Positions 1-5,901 of a DNA stretch of 36,646 bases are shown in pieces. Source of the stretch: a virus. Positions within the stretch are counted from its first letter, which is position 1. The number at the start of each line of letters is the position of its first letter. The position numbers were made by a program, and so were the translations under genes. The notes beneath the pieces were generated by a model. That model was given only the letters and a program-made list of their open reading frames with translations, had not been told where the DNA came from and did no database searches. Location: IMG/VR virus record IMGVR_UViG_3300042882_001561, positions 1 to 36,646 of that record, one strand, 5' to 3'.

Positions 1-289
1 TAGTAAATGCAATCTTGGCATCCCAGAGGGTTTGAAGCCACTGGTTTTGAGTTGGCATTAAGTGTTGGTTTTTTTTTCTCAATGGATAAGGGAACATCCT
101 CCGAGCTAGTTTAGATGCTGCGATCGCATCTTTTTTAGAATGAAAATACCCAGGGAAACGTCGCCCTGATGCCAAGTGAGTAACCCCCCAGTAATCGTCG
201 CCAATCCGATGTACAGCGATCCACTTTCTGACAGTTGCCTTTACTTTCCATCGCCCATAAATAGTGTGGGCTATAATCGTTTTTCTCAT
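1..289 (-). CDS. Hypothetical protein, C-terminus outside window
   Basis: Open reading frame from an ATG at 289 running leftwards off the window edge, with 96 codons visible. It begins MRKTIIAHTIYGRWKV and is basic (many K and R), with several aromatic residues. Its start overlaps the stop of the upstream 63-aa gene as ATGA, so the two are probably translationally coupled. A GCGATCGC octamer lies inside the gene. I recognise no domain. The overlap and the shared strand make it a real member of the leftward early operon; the product length and function are unknown. Confidence 0.65.
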   Translation of the reverse strand, partial: MRKTIIAHTIYGRWKVKATVRKWIAVHRIGDDYWGVTHLASGRRFPGYFHSKKDAIAASKLARRMFPYPLRKKNQHLMPTQNQWLQTLWDAKIAFT

Positions 290-477
290 GACTCAACCCT
301 TGTTCTTGTAATTACTGAAACCGGAACTCCGTCCCAATCTTCCTGAACGTAATATCTACCAATCCCAGATTTGTTCATTTCCTCGCACTTTTTCCGAGCT
401 TGATTAAATCTCGGATAAGACGCGATAATAGTGCCTTTTCCTCGTTCCCAAATCGCGTAGCCTTTCTGTTTGCTCAT
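286..477 (-). CDS. Hypothetical 63-aa protein
   Basis: Small basic protein starting MSKQKGYAIWERGKGTIIAS. It has a pattern of short strands and a central helix with KK and EE pairs, possibly a small nucleic-acid-binding fold, but no family is recognised. Its TGA overlaps the ATG of the next gene (ATGA), which supports expression as part of the leftward operon. The 92 bases upstream, up to the zinc-ribbon gene, hold no obvious gene. Confidence 0.6.
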   Translation of the reverse strand: MSKQKGYAIWERGKGTIIASYPRFNQARKKCEEMNKSGIGRYYVQEDWDGVPVSVITRTRVES

Positions 478-569
478 CTTTCTGTCTTAATGTTAATTTG
501 GCATATTCAATAGCAAAAAATATGCCCCCTTTATACTGTTTTTCCCTGTATGGATTGGGGGCTTAAACT

Positions 570-725
570 TTAAGCTCGTTTTAATCTCGAACCATATTGA
601 ACGTGATGGTATAGAGTCTCAACAGTTTTGAACCGATGCCCACAGTCTGGACATTTCCGCTCTCGGTACTCTTTCCTCGTGCCGACTACACAAGTCTTTT
701 CAGCGTTGCATTTAGGACATTTCAT
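570..725 (-). CDS. Free-standing NrdR-like zinc ribbon protein (51 aa)
   Basis: A 51-codon gene starting MKCPKCNAEKTCVVGTR. It contains two CxxC pairs (MKCPKC and RKCPDCGHRFKTVE) spaced as in the N-terminal zinc ribbon of the NrdR repressor, including the RF-T-E end of that motif. There is no ATP-cone domain after it: the protein stops about 15 residues later. The start overlaps the stop of the upstream gene as TAATG. A zinc ribbon alone suggests a nucleic-acid-binding or transcription accessory role; calling it a regulator of ribonucleotide reductase would go beyond the evidence. Confidence 0.75.
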   Translation of the reverse strand: MKCPKCNAEKTCVVGTRKEYRERKCPDCGHRFKTVETLYHHVQYGSRLKRA

Positions 726-940
726 TACAACACCTCCTCCTTCTTGTTGTAAAAGTCTTTTAGTTCGCTAATGGCTTTAATGAGAAGATCAATTTCTGTG
801 ACATCAACATACTGATCTCCGATCATGAATACGTCGCCGCCATTCTCAAGGGTGAGCTTTATAAAGAATGGGAGATAAGAACTAACAAACGTTCTCGATC
901 CCATTTGCGCCTGTAGTTCGTTTGTGATTTCGTTAATCAT
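725..940 (-). CDS. Hypothetical acidic 71-aa protein
   Basis: I chose the ATG at 940 (MINEITNELQAQMGS) because it is preceded by a good ribosome site (GGAGG about 8 bases upstream). A longer open frame extends to 1048 but lies entirely inside the ASCH-like gene in another frame. The protein is acidic and ends DFYNKKEEVL; the middle, ENGGDVFMIGDQYVDV, looks like a small beta hairpin. It overlaps the upstream gene by 8 bases and the downstream zinc ribbon by 1. No family is recognised. Confidence 0.65.
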   Translation of the reverse strand: MINEITNELQAQMGSRTFVSSYLPFFIKLTLENGGDVFMIGDQYVDVTEIDLLIKAISELKDFYNKKEEVL

Positions 941-1217
941 TACAACAACCTCCAAGTGATAAAACATAAACTTCTGTCCCTTGTTCAATTGTTCCTTCGC
1001 TCCATTCAGGCTTGGGGATTCCCTTAGAGATTCCCAACAATTCAACAACTACCGAGGGGACGCTGTTGCCATATCCGTTAGTAAACTTGATATGGGTTAT
1101 TGGCTTATCAAACCGTGTTTGATAGTATGGCTTAATTTCTCGATATTCTTCCTTTTTTTCGCCGGAAGCTATTAAATCAAACCATTTCTTTTTGATGGCT
1201 AAAGTTAATATTGTCAT
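933..1217 (-). CDS. ASCH-like domain protein (94 aa)
   Basis: Starts MTILTLAIKKKWFDLIASGE, followed by KKEEYREIKPYY. This order (LxIKKKWFDLIxxGEKKxEYR) is typical of small phage proteins of the ASCH/PUA-like fold, in which the GxKxxExR segment lies in the RNA or nucleoside binding cleft. The whole protein is one domain, as usual for the free-standing phage forms. Known ASCH proteins bind RNA or act on modified nucleosides; the exact substrate cannot be read from the sequence. It sits in the leftward operon, overlapping the next gene by 8 bases. Confidence 0.7.
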   Translation of the reverse strand: MTILTLAIKKKWFDLIASGEKKEEYREIKPYYQTRFDKPITHIKFTNGYGNSVPSVVVELLGISKGIPKPEWSEGTIEQGTEVYVLSLGGCCND

Positions 1218-1263
1218 AGCTGTAGAGTGGTTTGAATTGGGGGAATTTCACCCCGGAGTCAAT

Positions 1264-2145
1264 TTAGAAATCAATACCCGCAGCCGCCAATGCCTCTAAG
1301 TCACTAACAGGGGGTAGCGCCGCCATAATTTGTTCGGGTTGAATCAAGGGGCGTTTAGGCTGTAATCCTTGGATACAAAAATCTTTAACTTCAGAATCAA
1401 AGCCAACAAAGTAGTTTTTCCATGTTTCTAGTGTGGGCTTTTCGTAGCTCACAACTTTACACGCGGGACTTTTTATTTTATCCCCTGCTAACTCGCGTTT
1501 GGTAGTAAAAGCAAAAACACAAAGGGACTTGAACATCTGTGTTTTTTCACTAGCGGGAATGCCATTAACTATGGCGTGGCACGATGTTAAGTCACTGATA
1601 AATTTTCCCCATTCAATTGAAAAACTAGCTTGAGCCGCGCCTTTCAATTTGAGGCTTAAAGGTACTTGGTGCAACGGCTTGTTATTTTCGTCAAGTAAGA
1701 TGATGTCGAACGCCTGGAAGTTTTGAAAGTTATCATTTTCTTTGTGAATAGCTTTCTTGTAATAACCAGCAAAAACAATATGTTCTTGTTCTTTTGTCGC
1801 GGCTTTATCTAATGCCAGAACTGGAGTCCGAGGACAAACGAGTGCGCGCATTGACGTGAACAGCAACCCTTGTTCTTTTTTGTCTCCACTTGCAAAGGCA
1901 TAATCAATAAGGGTTTTTTCGTCAAAGTTTAACCATCCGGCTTTTGCGGCTTGATCAATGGGGATAAAATAACCGCATTGTGACGGGTCTTCCCCTCGCA
2001 TGGCTTGAATGCGGGGAAGTTTTGCATCTGGATTGATGTATTCCTCAGACGCAAATTCATCACGGATGACGGATTTACCCTCGTCCATTGGTTTAATTTC
2101 AGTTTGCATAACTTCGGTTTCAGTGGTTTTTGTTGTGGTTTTCAT
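1264..2145 (-). CDS. DUF5895-like phage/cyanobacterial protein, possible ssDNA-binding role
   Basis: About 293 aa from the ATG at 2145; a GTG at 2181 would add 12 residues and cannot be excluded. A Thr/Glu-rich N-terminus is followed by a conserved-looking block (INPDAKLPRIQAMRG, GYFIPIDQAAKAGW) that I recognise as the cyanobacterial DUF5895 type. The C-terminus ends LEALAAAGIDF, a short tail ending in Asp-Phe that resembles the terminal tips of single-stranded-DNA-binding proteins. A role in DNA replication or recombination is therefore inferred, not shown. It is the largest gene of the leftward operon. Confidence 0.65.
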   Translation of the reverse strand: MKTTTKTTETEVMQTEIKPMDEGKSVIRDEFASEEYINPDAKLPRIQAMRGEDPSQCGYFIPIDQAAKAGWLNFDEKTLIDYAFASGDKKEQGLLFTSMRALVCPRTPVLALDKAATKEQEHIVFAGYYKKAIHKENDNFQNFQAFDIILLDENNKPLHQVPLSLKLKGAAQASFSIEWGKFISDLTSCHAIVNGIPASEKTQMFKSLCVFAFTTKRELAGDKIKSPACKVVSYEKPTLETWKNYFVGFDSEVKDFCIQGLQPKRPLIQPEQIMAALPPVSDLEALAAAGIDF

Positions 2146-2228
2146 TGGATTTCTGTTAGATTTATTTAGGCTTAATCGCACCGCCCCAACGCCCGACTAT
2201 CGCACAATCAGGCGTAAGGGAAAAACGA

Positions 2229-2390
2229 TTAATGGCTTAACAAATACTCAGAAACAAGACTTATTTCTTTTTTGTCGCGGTAGCCGTCATTCCCATTTAT
2301 GCCAGAAAATAAACTTTTGGAATAGGTGTCTTTGACGTGGGAGTAGCCGAAAATAGCTTGATTCCCTTTGACTTCTTTCAGTATGAGCAT
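2229..2390 (-). CDS. Hypothetical 53-aa protein
   Basis: Short gene from the ATG at 2390 (MLILKEVKGNQAIFGYSHVK) to a TAA at 2229. The ATG is preceded by TTGGAG, and the upstream gene stops only 4 bases before the start, which supports a real coupled gene. The protein is mixed in charge with an aromatic core (IFGYSHVKDTYSK) and no recognisable domain. The next gene starts 84 bases further on. Confidence 0.55.
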   Translation of the reverse strand: MLILKEVKGNQAIFGYSHVKDTYSKSLFSGINGNDGYRDKKEISLVSEYLLSH

Positions 2391-2394
2391 GGTT

Positions 2395-2595
2395 TTATTC
2401 TCCAAGAATTGAATTAATTAAAGTGTTAAATTCTTTCATTGTTCCCCGTGGAACTCGTTTGATGATTGCCGGAATTAAAACCTCGTCAATCTCAACACAT
2501 CGGGCGTTAGTCTCTTGTTCGTGAAAGGGGATTGAATCTCTTTCCTGAATAAGATTGGCAAATTCTTTAGCTAACTCTTTGACATCATCCATCAC
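2395..2595 (-). CDS. Hypothetical helical 66-aa protein
   Basis: Starts at a GTG (2595) or the ATG directly after it (2592); either way it overlaps the stop of the upstream gene as GTGATG. The protein (MDDVKELAKEFANLIQERDS) is acidic and predicted helical throughout, ending in FNTLINSILGE. Small helical phage proteins of this type often act as adaptors or inhibitors, but there is no specific match. It is coupled to both neighbours. Confidence 0.6.
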   Translation of the reverse strand: MMDDVKELAKEFANLIQERDSIPFHEQETNARCVEIDEVLIPAIIKRVPRGTMKEFNTLINSILGE

Positions 2596-3089
2596 GCCAC
2601 CTCCTCCTCAGTCCATGACTGCTCAATTAAGCAGTCGGCGGCGAGTTGAAATGAGCTATGGCGGGACGTGCTGTATTGATACCCTTTTCCGTGAACTAAC
2701 ATCTCGGAAACTGCATAATAATCAGATTTGTACTGAACCACAAAACCCAGTTTCCAACAGCCTGCATAAACTGCCGTTCCCTGTTGTTTGGCTAGTGCCA
2801 CAATCGTTTCTTGAGAGGGTGAGGGTTCAGTAACAGGTTTTGATTGTTGAATCTGTTCCCAGTAATTCAAAATTTGATTGTCGGATAAGTGTGTGGCACG
2901 ACCATCTGTTAACTCAATTCTCACGATATCCTCCTTATATTTGACGGCTAAAATCTCATCAGGCTCGTAGCTACAAGTACCGCAGGAATCCCACGCCAGG
3001 ACTTGTACAAGAATTTCTTTATTGCTTGCCAGTGCCAAGGCTTCTTTTAATGCGGGAGACTGGACTTGAGTGGAAATTGTTGATATCAT
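2592..3089 (-). CDS. Hypothetical 165-aa protein, first gene of the leftward operon
   Basis: The ATG at 3089 (MISTISTQVQSPALKEALAL) is preferred; an upstream in-frame GTG at 3128 also exists. Features are a Cys-rich segment (DSCGTCSYEPDE) near residue 34, an acidic middle with SDNQILNYWEQIQQ, and a C-terminal region with SFQLAADCLIEQSW. No family is recognised. The Cys pair is too isolated to call a zinc site. It is the promoter-proximal gene of the minus-strand operon, with a TTGACA-16-TTAGAT promoter starting about 86 bases upstream. Confidence 0.6.
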   Translation of the reverse strand: MISTISTQVQSPALKEALALASNKEILVQVLAWDSCGTCSYEPDEILAVKYKEDIVRIELTDGRATHLSDNQILNYWEQIQQSKPVTEPSPSQETIVALAKQQGTAVYAGCWKLGFVVQYKSDYYAVSEMLVHGKGYQYSTSRHSSFQLAADCLIEQSWTEEEVA

Positions 3090-3174
3090 TGTTTTTGATT
3101 GGGTTTTATCCCGTAAGGCGGTTGGCACTGATGTTGTAGTCGGGTGCTGACCGCTTTTGGCTTTATGTAAATAA

Positions 3175-3202
3175 ATCTAACACGAATAAAAACTTATGTC
3201 AA
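3175..3202 (-). promoter_or_regulatory. Promoter of the leftward operon
   Basis: On the minus strand TTGACA (3202-3197), a 16-base spacer and TTAGAT (3180-3175) form a good sigma-70-type promoter. Its -35 box lies back to back with that of the rightward promoter; together they form the inverted repeat GTCAAGGGGTTGAC (3198-3211), so one bound protein could control both directions. Confidence 0.55.
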
Positions 3203-3206
3203 GGGG

Positions 3207-3235
3207 TTGACGAATATTTTTTTATGGGTTAAGGT
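3207..3235 (+). promoter_or_regulatory. Likely promoter of the rightward replication operon
   Basis: TTGACG (3207-3212), a 17-base AT-rich spacer and TAAGGT (3230-3235). The -10 box is weak, which could mean it is regulated. It faces the RHH gene at 3263 and is the only promoter-like sequence seen before the replication genes. Confidence 0.4.
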
Positions 3236-3262
3236 TTAGACATCTTTTAGTTGAAGGAAAAA

Positions 3263-3478
3263 ATGGAAACCAAAAAGAAAGATAGAGTAAGACCCGATGA
3301 ATGGGTACATGGGGAAAAGAAAAAGCAAAGGTCAATGATGTTGACTGACTCAGCAGCAAGGCTGTTAGGGCAAAAAGCCCTAGACCTTGGGATCACAAGA
3401 TCAGAGGTACTGGAGCGAGCTATAAGAAGCGGTGGCTTAGATTTAGCCGATAGTTTTCAATTTGCAAAAAACAATTAA
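3263..3478 (+). CDS. Ribbon-helix-helix DNA-binding regulator
   Basis: I chose the ATG at 3263 (METKKKDRVRPDEWVHG) because AAGGA sits just upstream; the longer form would use a TTG. The protein is 71 aa. After a basic N-terminus comes KKKQRSMMLTDSAARLLGQ, then ALDLGITRSEVLERAIRSGG: a short strand, a helix, a G/S turn and a second helix with the 'SEVLERAIR' pattern, which is the RHH fold. RHH proteins bind operators as dimers. As first gene of the rightward operon next to the divergent promoters, it probably controls them. It resembles the RHH protein at 17849 (shared GEKKK and LTD motifs). Confidence 0.8.
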   Translation: METKKKDRVRPDEWVHGEKKKQRSMMLTDSAARLLGQKALDLGITRSEVLERAIRSGGLDLADSFQFAKNN

Positions 3479-3629
3479 CCCAATCACCCTCGTATGTTTC
3501 AAATCTCAATAACGGTCACAGTTTTGGCTTTAACTATAATGCTGCCATTACTGGCTTTGGAGTCAGTCAACAGAGGAAGTGGAAGGGGAGAAAACAAGAC
3601 CCCACCGCCAAAAACTCAAGGGTTTGAGT

Positions 3630-4127
3630 ATGGAAAATTTGCAGCGACAACACCAACAGATGAATCCCCAGAACGTGGGGACGGGAGACGCGAATGAGAA
3701 GTTTTATTTCAATTACAAAATTAGCCTTGGTGCATCCCAGCAAGTGGGAAGTGGAGGCTGCATGATTGTCATTAGAAGCGGTGATAGAACAAGCCCAATC
3801 CTTACCGATTGTCGGCTAAGTCCCAAAGCAAACGCAATACTGGCTTTTATTCTTTCCCACCCTACCCCGTGGGTTTTAAAAGTTAACGATCTTTGGCATT
3901 CAGAAACAGATGATAACTCGGTATTAGGGAGTTTGTCCGAGCTTTACAAAACGGATTATTTACTATTTTTCCGGTGGCAACTTCTGAGTGGTAATTGGGT
4001 AGAGGAGTATTTGATTTTTGAATCCTTGAGATTGAAAAATGACTACCTTCGAGTCCTTCCAGATGATAGGAAGCAATACATTTGTGACCCTCGCCCACCA
4101 GCTTATAAACGATTGGGGGGAGCATGA
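3630..4127 (+). CDS. Winged-helix-like protein upstream of replication initiator
   Basis: The ATG at 3630 (MENLQRQHQQMNPQNVG) has AAGGG about 9 bases upstream; a GTG at 3579 would add 17 residues but its purine stretch is too close. The N-terminal third is polar; then ILTDCRLSPKANAILAFIL, HPTPWVLKVNDLW and a following helix pair look like a phage-type winged helix (as in replication O-like or HTH proteins). Its TGA overlaps the ATG of the initiator gene (ATGA). A role as DNA-binding partner in replication or control is inferred. About 165 aa. Confidence 0.6.
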   Translation: MENLQRQHQQMNPQNVGTGDANEKFYFNYKISLGASQQVGSGGCMIVIRSGDRTSPILTDCRLSPKANAILAFILSHPTPWVLKVNDLWHSETDDNSVLGSLSELYKTDYLLFFRWQLLSGNWVEEYLIFESLRLKNDYLRVLPDDRKQYICDPRPPAYKRLGGA

Positions 4128-5317
4128 TTGACAGCATCATTGACGAGCATTTTGGCGGCTATTCCGTTGTCCGTGTTGATTATCTCGAAATAACTGGGGA
4201 TGCTTGCGCGGCTCAAATATTGCATTCCCTAGAGTATTGGACAGCCCACCGATTCAGGGAGATTGAACGAATAGAGCAACAAAACGCCGAGGCAATCAAA
4301 AACGGGGGTCAAATTACTCCGGTTCCTAGCGAGTGGCTTTATGAAAAGATTCAAACCTTTGTCGATGCCATCTGTGGGACGTTTAAGCGCAACAAAGTGA
4401 TCGAGGCTTTGAAGCTATTGAAAAATAAGGGTTTCATCGAAAGCAAACCTAGTTCAATCCCTAGAGATCAAACCCTTCTCTACAGATTCAACATTGAACA
4501 AGTAGAGCAATCATTGAGGGAAGCCAAGGCTAGTAAGGGTTTTAATTCCAAAAGGAAAACCAAATCCCAGAGTTTATATCTAAACGATGAGAGTTTAAAT
4601 TCAAACCTCTCCCAGAGTTTAGATTTAAACCGCCAGAGTTTAGATTTAAACAGTGTACAGAGTTCAGATTTAAACTCTGATCTTTATATAATTCATGATC
4701 TAAATATTCAAGTCTTAAATTCAAAAGACCCCCTAACCCCCAAAGGGGGAACCGGACTTTTCTCTCAGGACGGGAATGGGGGGAACTTGACCGGAGGGGG
4801 AGAAGAACGCAGCCCCAATCCAACTGAACCTCCTCAAGCCATACAACAGGGCGCACCTGTCAAAACAAAATCTTGTTCCGAGGATCAGACATCCGCCGCG
4901 CCGACACCAATTTATAGTGTTCACAAAAAGGAACATCAAGCTCGGATTGTTGCGATATACCAAGCCAACAAACCTACAGCTTGGCAACCCGTTAGCAACC
5001 TACACAGGGCTATCCGAGTGATGGTAGACGGTCTTTTATCCTCTGAGGACTTTCAAGGCGATTTAGAGGCATTTTTGACGCGCTTAGAGAATGCCTTACT
5101 TGAACTCAACGATCCGACTTCTAAGTTTGGTTGGTTCCGCAGTCAAGGAAATTTAGGGATAACAACCTTACTATCCAACTATGGCAAGCATTTGATGGAA
5201 TTTAGCAACGCCTGGACTGAACGCCAAAACCCACAAATTCGATCCACCGCGCTCCCCGATTGGGCGTTAGAAGCTCAAAAAGAAATCGAAGCCCGACAAA
5301 CCAAAAAGGCAGGTTAA
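4124..5317 (+). CDS. Putative replication initiator (winged-helix, O-like)
   Basis: 397 aa. Residues 1-120 form a winged-helix-like domain (RVDYLEITGDACAAQILHSL, then NKVIEALKLLKNKGFIESK), similar in layout to phage replisome organisers of the lambda O or Rep type. Residues about 145-185 are a repetitive linker of SL-LN units encoded by the iteron-like DNA repeats at 4568-4675. A low-complexity Pro/Gly/Glu linker follows, then a C-terminal helical domain (about 275-397) that could contact the helicase or loader. Placing the origin inside the initiator gene is known from lambda and several lactococcal and Bacillus phages. The downstream loader and DnaB genes support the call; direct homology was not tested. 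Confidence 0.7.
   Translation: MIDSIIDEHFGGYSVVRVDYLEITGDACAAQILHSLEYWTAHRFREIERIEQQNAEAIKNGGQITPVPSEWLYEKIQTFVDAICGTFKRNKVIEALKLLKNKGFIESKPSSIPRDQTLLYRFNIEQVEQSLREAKASKGFNSKRKTKSQSLYLNDESLNSNLSQSLDLNRQSLDLNSVQSSDLNSDLYIIHDLNIQVLNSKDPLTPKGGTGLFSQDGNGGNLTGGGEERSPNPTEPPQAIQQGAPVKTKSCSEDQTSAAPTPIYSVHKKEHQARIVAIYQANKPTAWQPVSNLHRAIRVMVDGLLSSEDFQGDLEAFLTRLENALLELNDPTSKFGWFRSQGNLGITTLLSNYGKHLMEFSNAWTERQNPQIRSTALPDWALEAQKEIEARQTKKAG
4568..4675 (+). repeat. Five iteron-like direct repeats, probable replication origin
   Basis: Five 18-bp units start at 4568, 4589, 4613, 4634 and 4658 (spacing 21, 24, 21, 24). The consensus is CAGAGTTTAGATTTAAAC, and units 3 and 4 are identical. Each unit holds an imperfect inverted repeat GTTTA-N4-TAAAC, and successive units lie about two helical turns apart, so a protein would sit on one face. 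They lie inside the putative initiator gene, directly before an AT-rich stretch. This is the classical layout of a phage origin bound by its initiator. Confidence 0.7.
4679..4726 (+). other. AT-rich stretch beside iterons, possible DNA unwinding element
   Basis: Directly after the fifth iteron the sequence becomes strongly AT-rich (runs such as TTTATATAATTCATGATC and TAAATATTCAAG) for almost 50 bases, then returns to C-rich sequence at 4728. Its position beside the iterons suggests the site where strands first open. No DnaA box was searched for systematically. Confidence 0.45.
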
Positions 5318-5319
5318 AA

Positions 5320-5901
5320 ATGGATATTCAAACACTGACCCGAAACATTCAAGACCTTCAAGCGCACTTTACTCATCTTCAAAAACTATCTCCTCGGACT
5401 CTCAAGGCGTGGTGTGTCCACTTCTCGGAAAACTTATCGGAACAGGAGTTGGAGTTAGCTGTTGACCGGGCATTGATTAACTACGGCTGCAATCACGACC
5501 TCTCAGCTAAGGAATTAGTTGAACTAGCTAAGGGTTCCGATAAAGCAGCAATCCTAGACCGATGGGCAAAAACTTTAGAGGCGATCGCCAATAACTCCCT
5601 AGTCGATTTGGATGATGCAACTCAATACGCGATAACCCAGTTGGGCGGCATGAGTTACCTCGGATCACTCCCGAACGCCACACTGCAAGGTTTGAGCTTC
5701 CCTTTTCAGGCTCACGTTCAAAAATATTGGCAATCACCCCCCAAAGAATTTGAGCGCCCGGTTGTGATTATCCCCCGTGAACAAATCGAGTTCAAGCCCG
5801 ATGGAAAAAAACCGCAGCTTTCAGAGGAACAACGGGTAAAAAATCAGGAATTTCTAAATAACCTGATCGCCACAAAAATGAGTAAAAACGGAGCGAAATA
5901 A
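5320..5901 (+). CDS. Putative phage helicase loader
   Basis: 193 aa from the ATG at 5320, two bases after the initiator stop and preceded by AGGCAGG. The open frame extends further upstream but only inside the previous gene. The N-terminal 70 residues (LSPRTLKAWCVHFSENLSEQ, then ELELAVDRALINYG) form a small helical domain with the W-x-L-x-x-L-x-x-A pattern of SPP1 G39P-like helicase loaders. The C-terminus is polar and basic, ending NNLIATKMSKNGAK. The position between initiator and DnaB, with a TAATG overlap to dnaB, fits a loader. This is inferred from context and pattern; no ATP-binding motif is present, as in the G39P type. Confidence 0.55.
   Translation: MDIQTLTRNIQDLQAHFTHLQKLSPRTLKAWCVHFSENLSEQELELAVDRALINYGCNHDLSAKELVELAKGSDKAAILDRWAKTLEAIANNSLVDLDDATQYAITQLGGMSYLGSLPNATLQGLSFPFQAHVQKYWQSPPKEFERPVVIIPREQIEFKPDGKKPQLSEEQRVKNQEFLNNLIATKMSKNGAK

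Noticed and set aside
940-1048. N-terminal extension of the 71-aa gene
   Set aside because: It lies wholly inside the ASCH-like gene; the ATG at 940 has the ribosome site.
3494-3697. 67-codon plus-strand frame with a hydrophobic N-terminus (MFQISITVTVLALTIMLPLL)
   Set aside because: No ribosome site, and it overlaps the better-supported winged-helix-like gene; the hydrophobic stretch alone is not enough.
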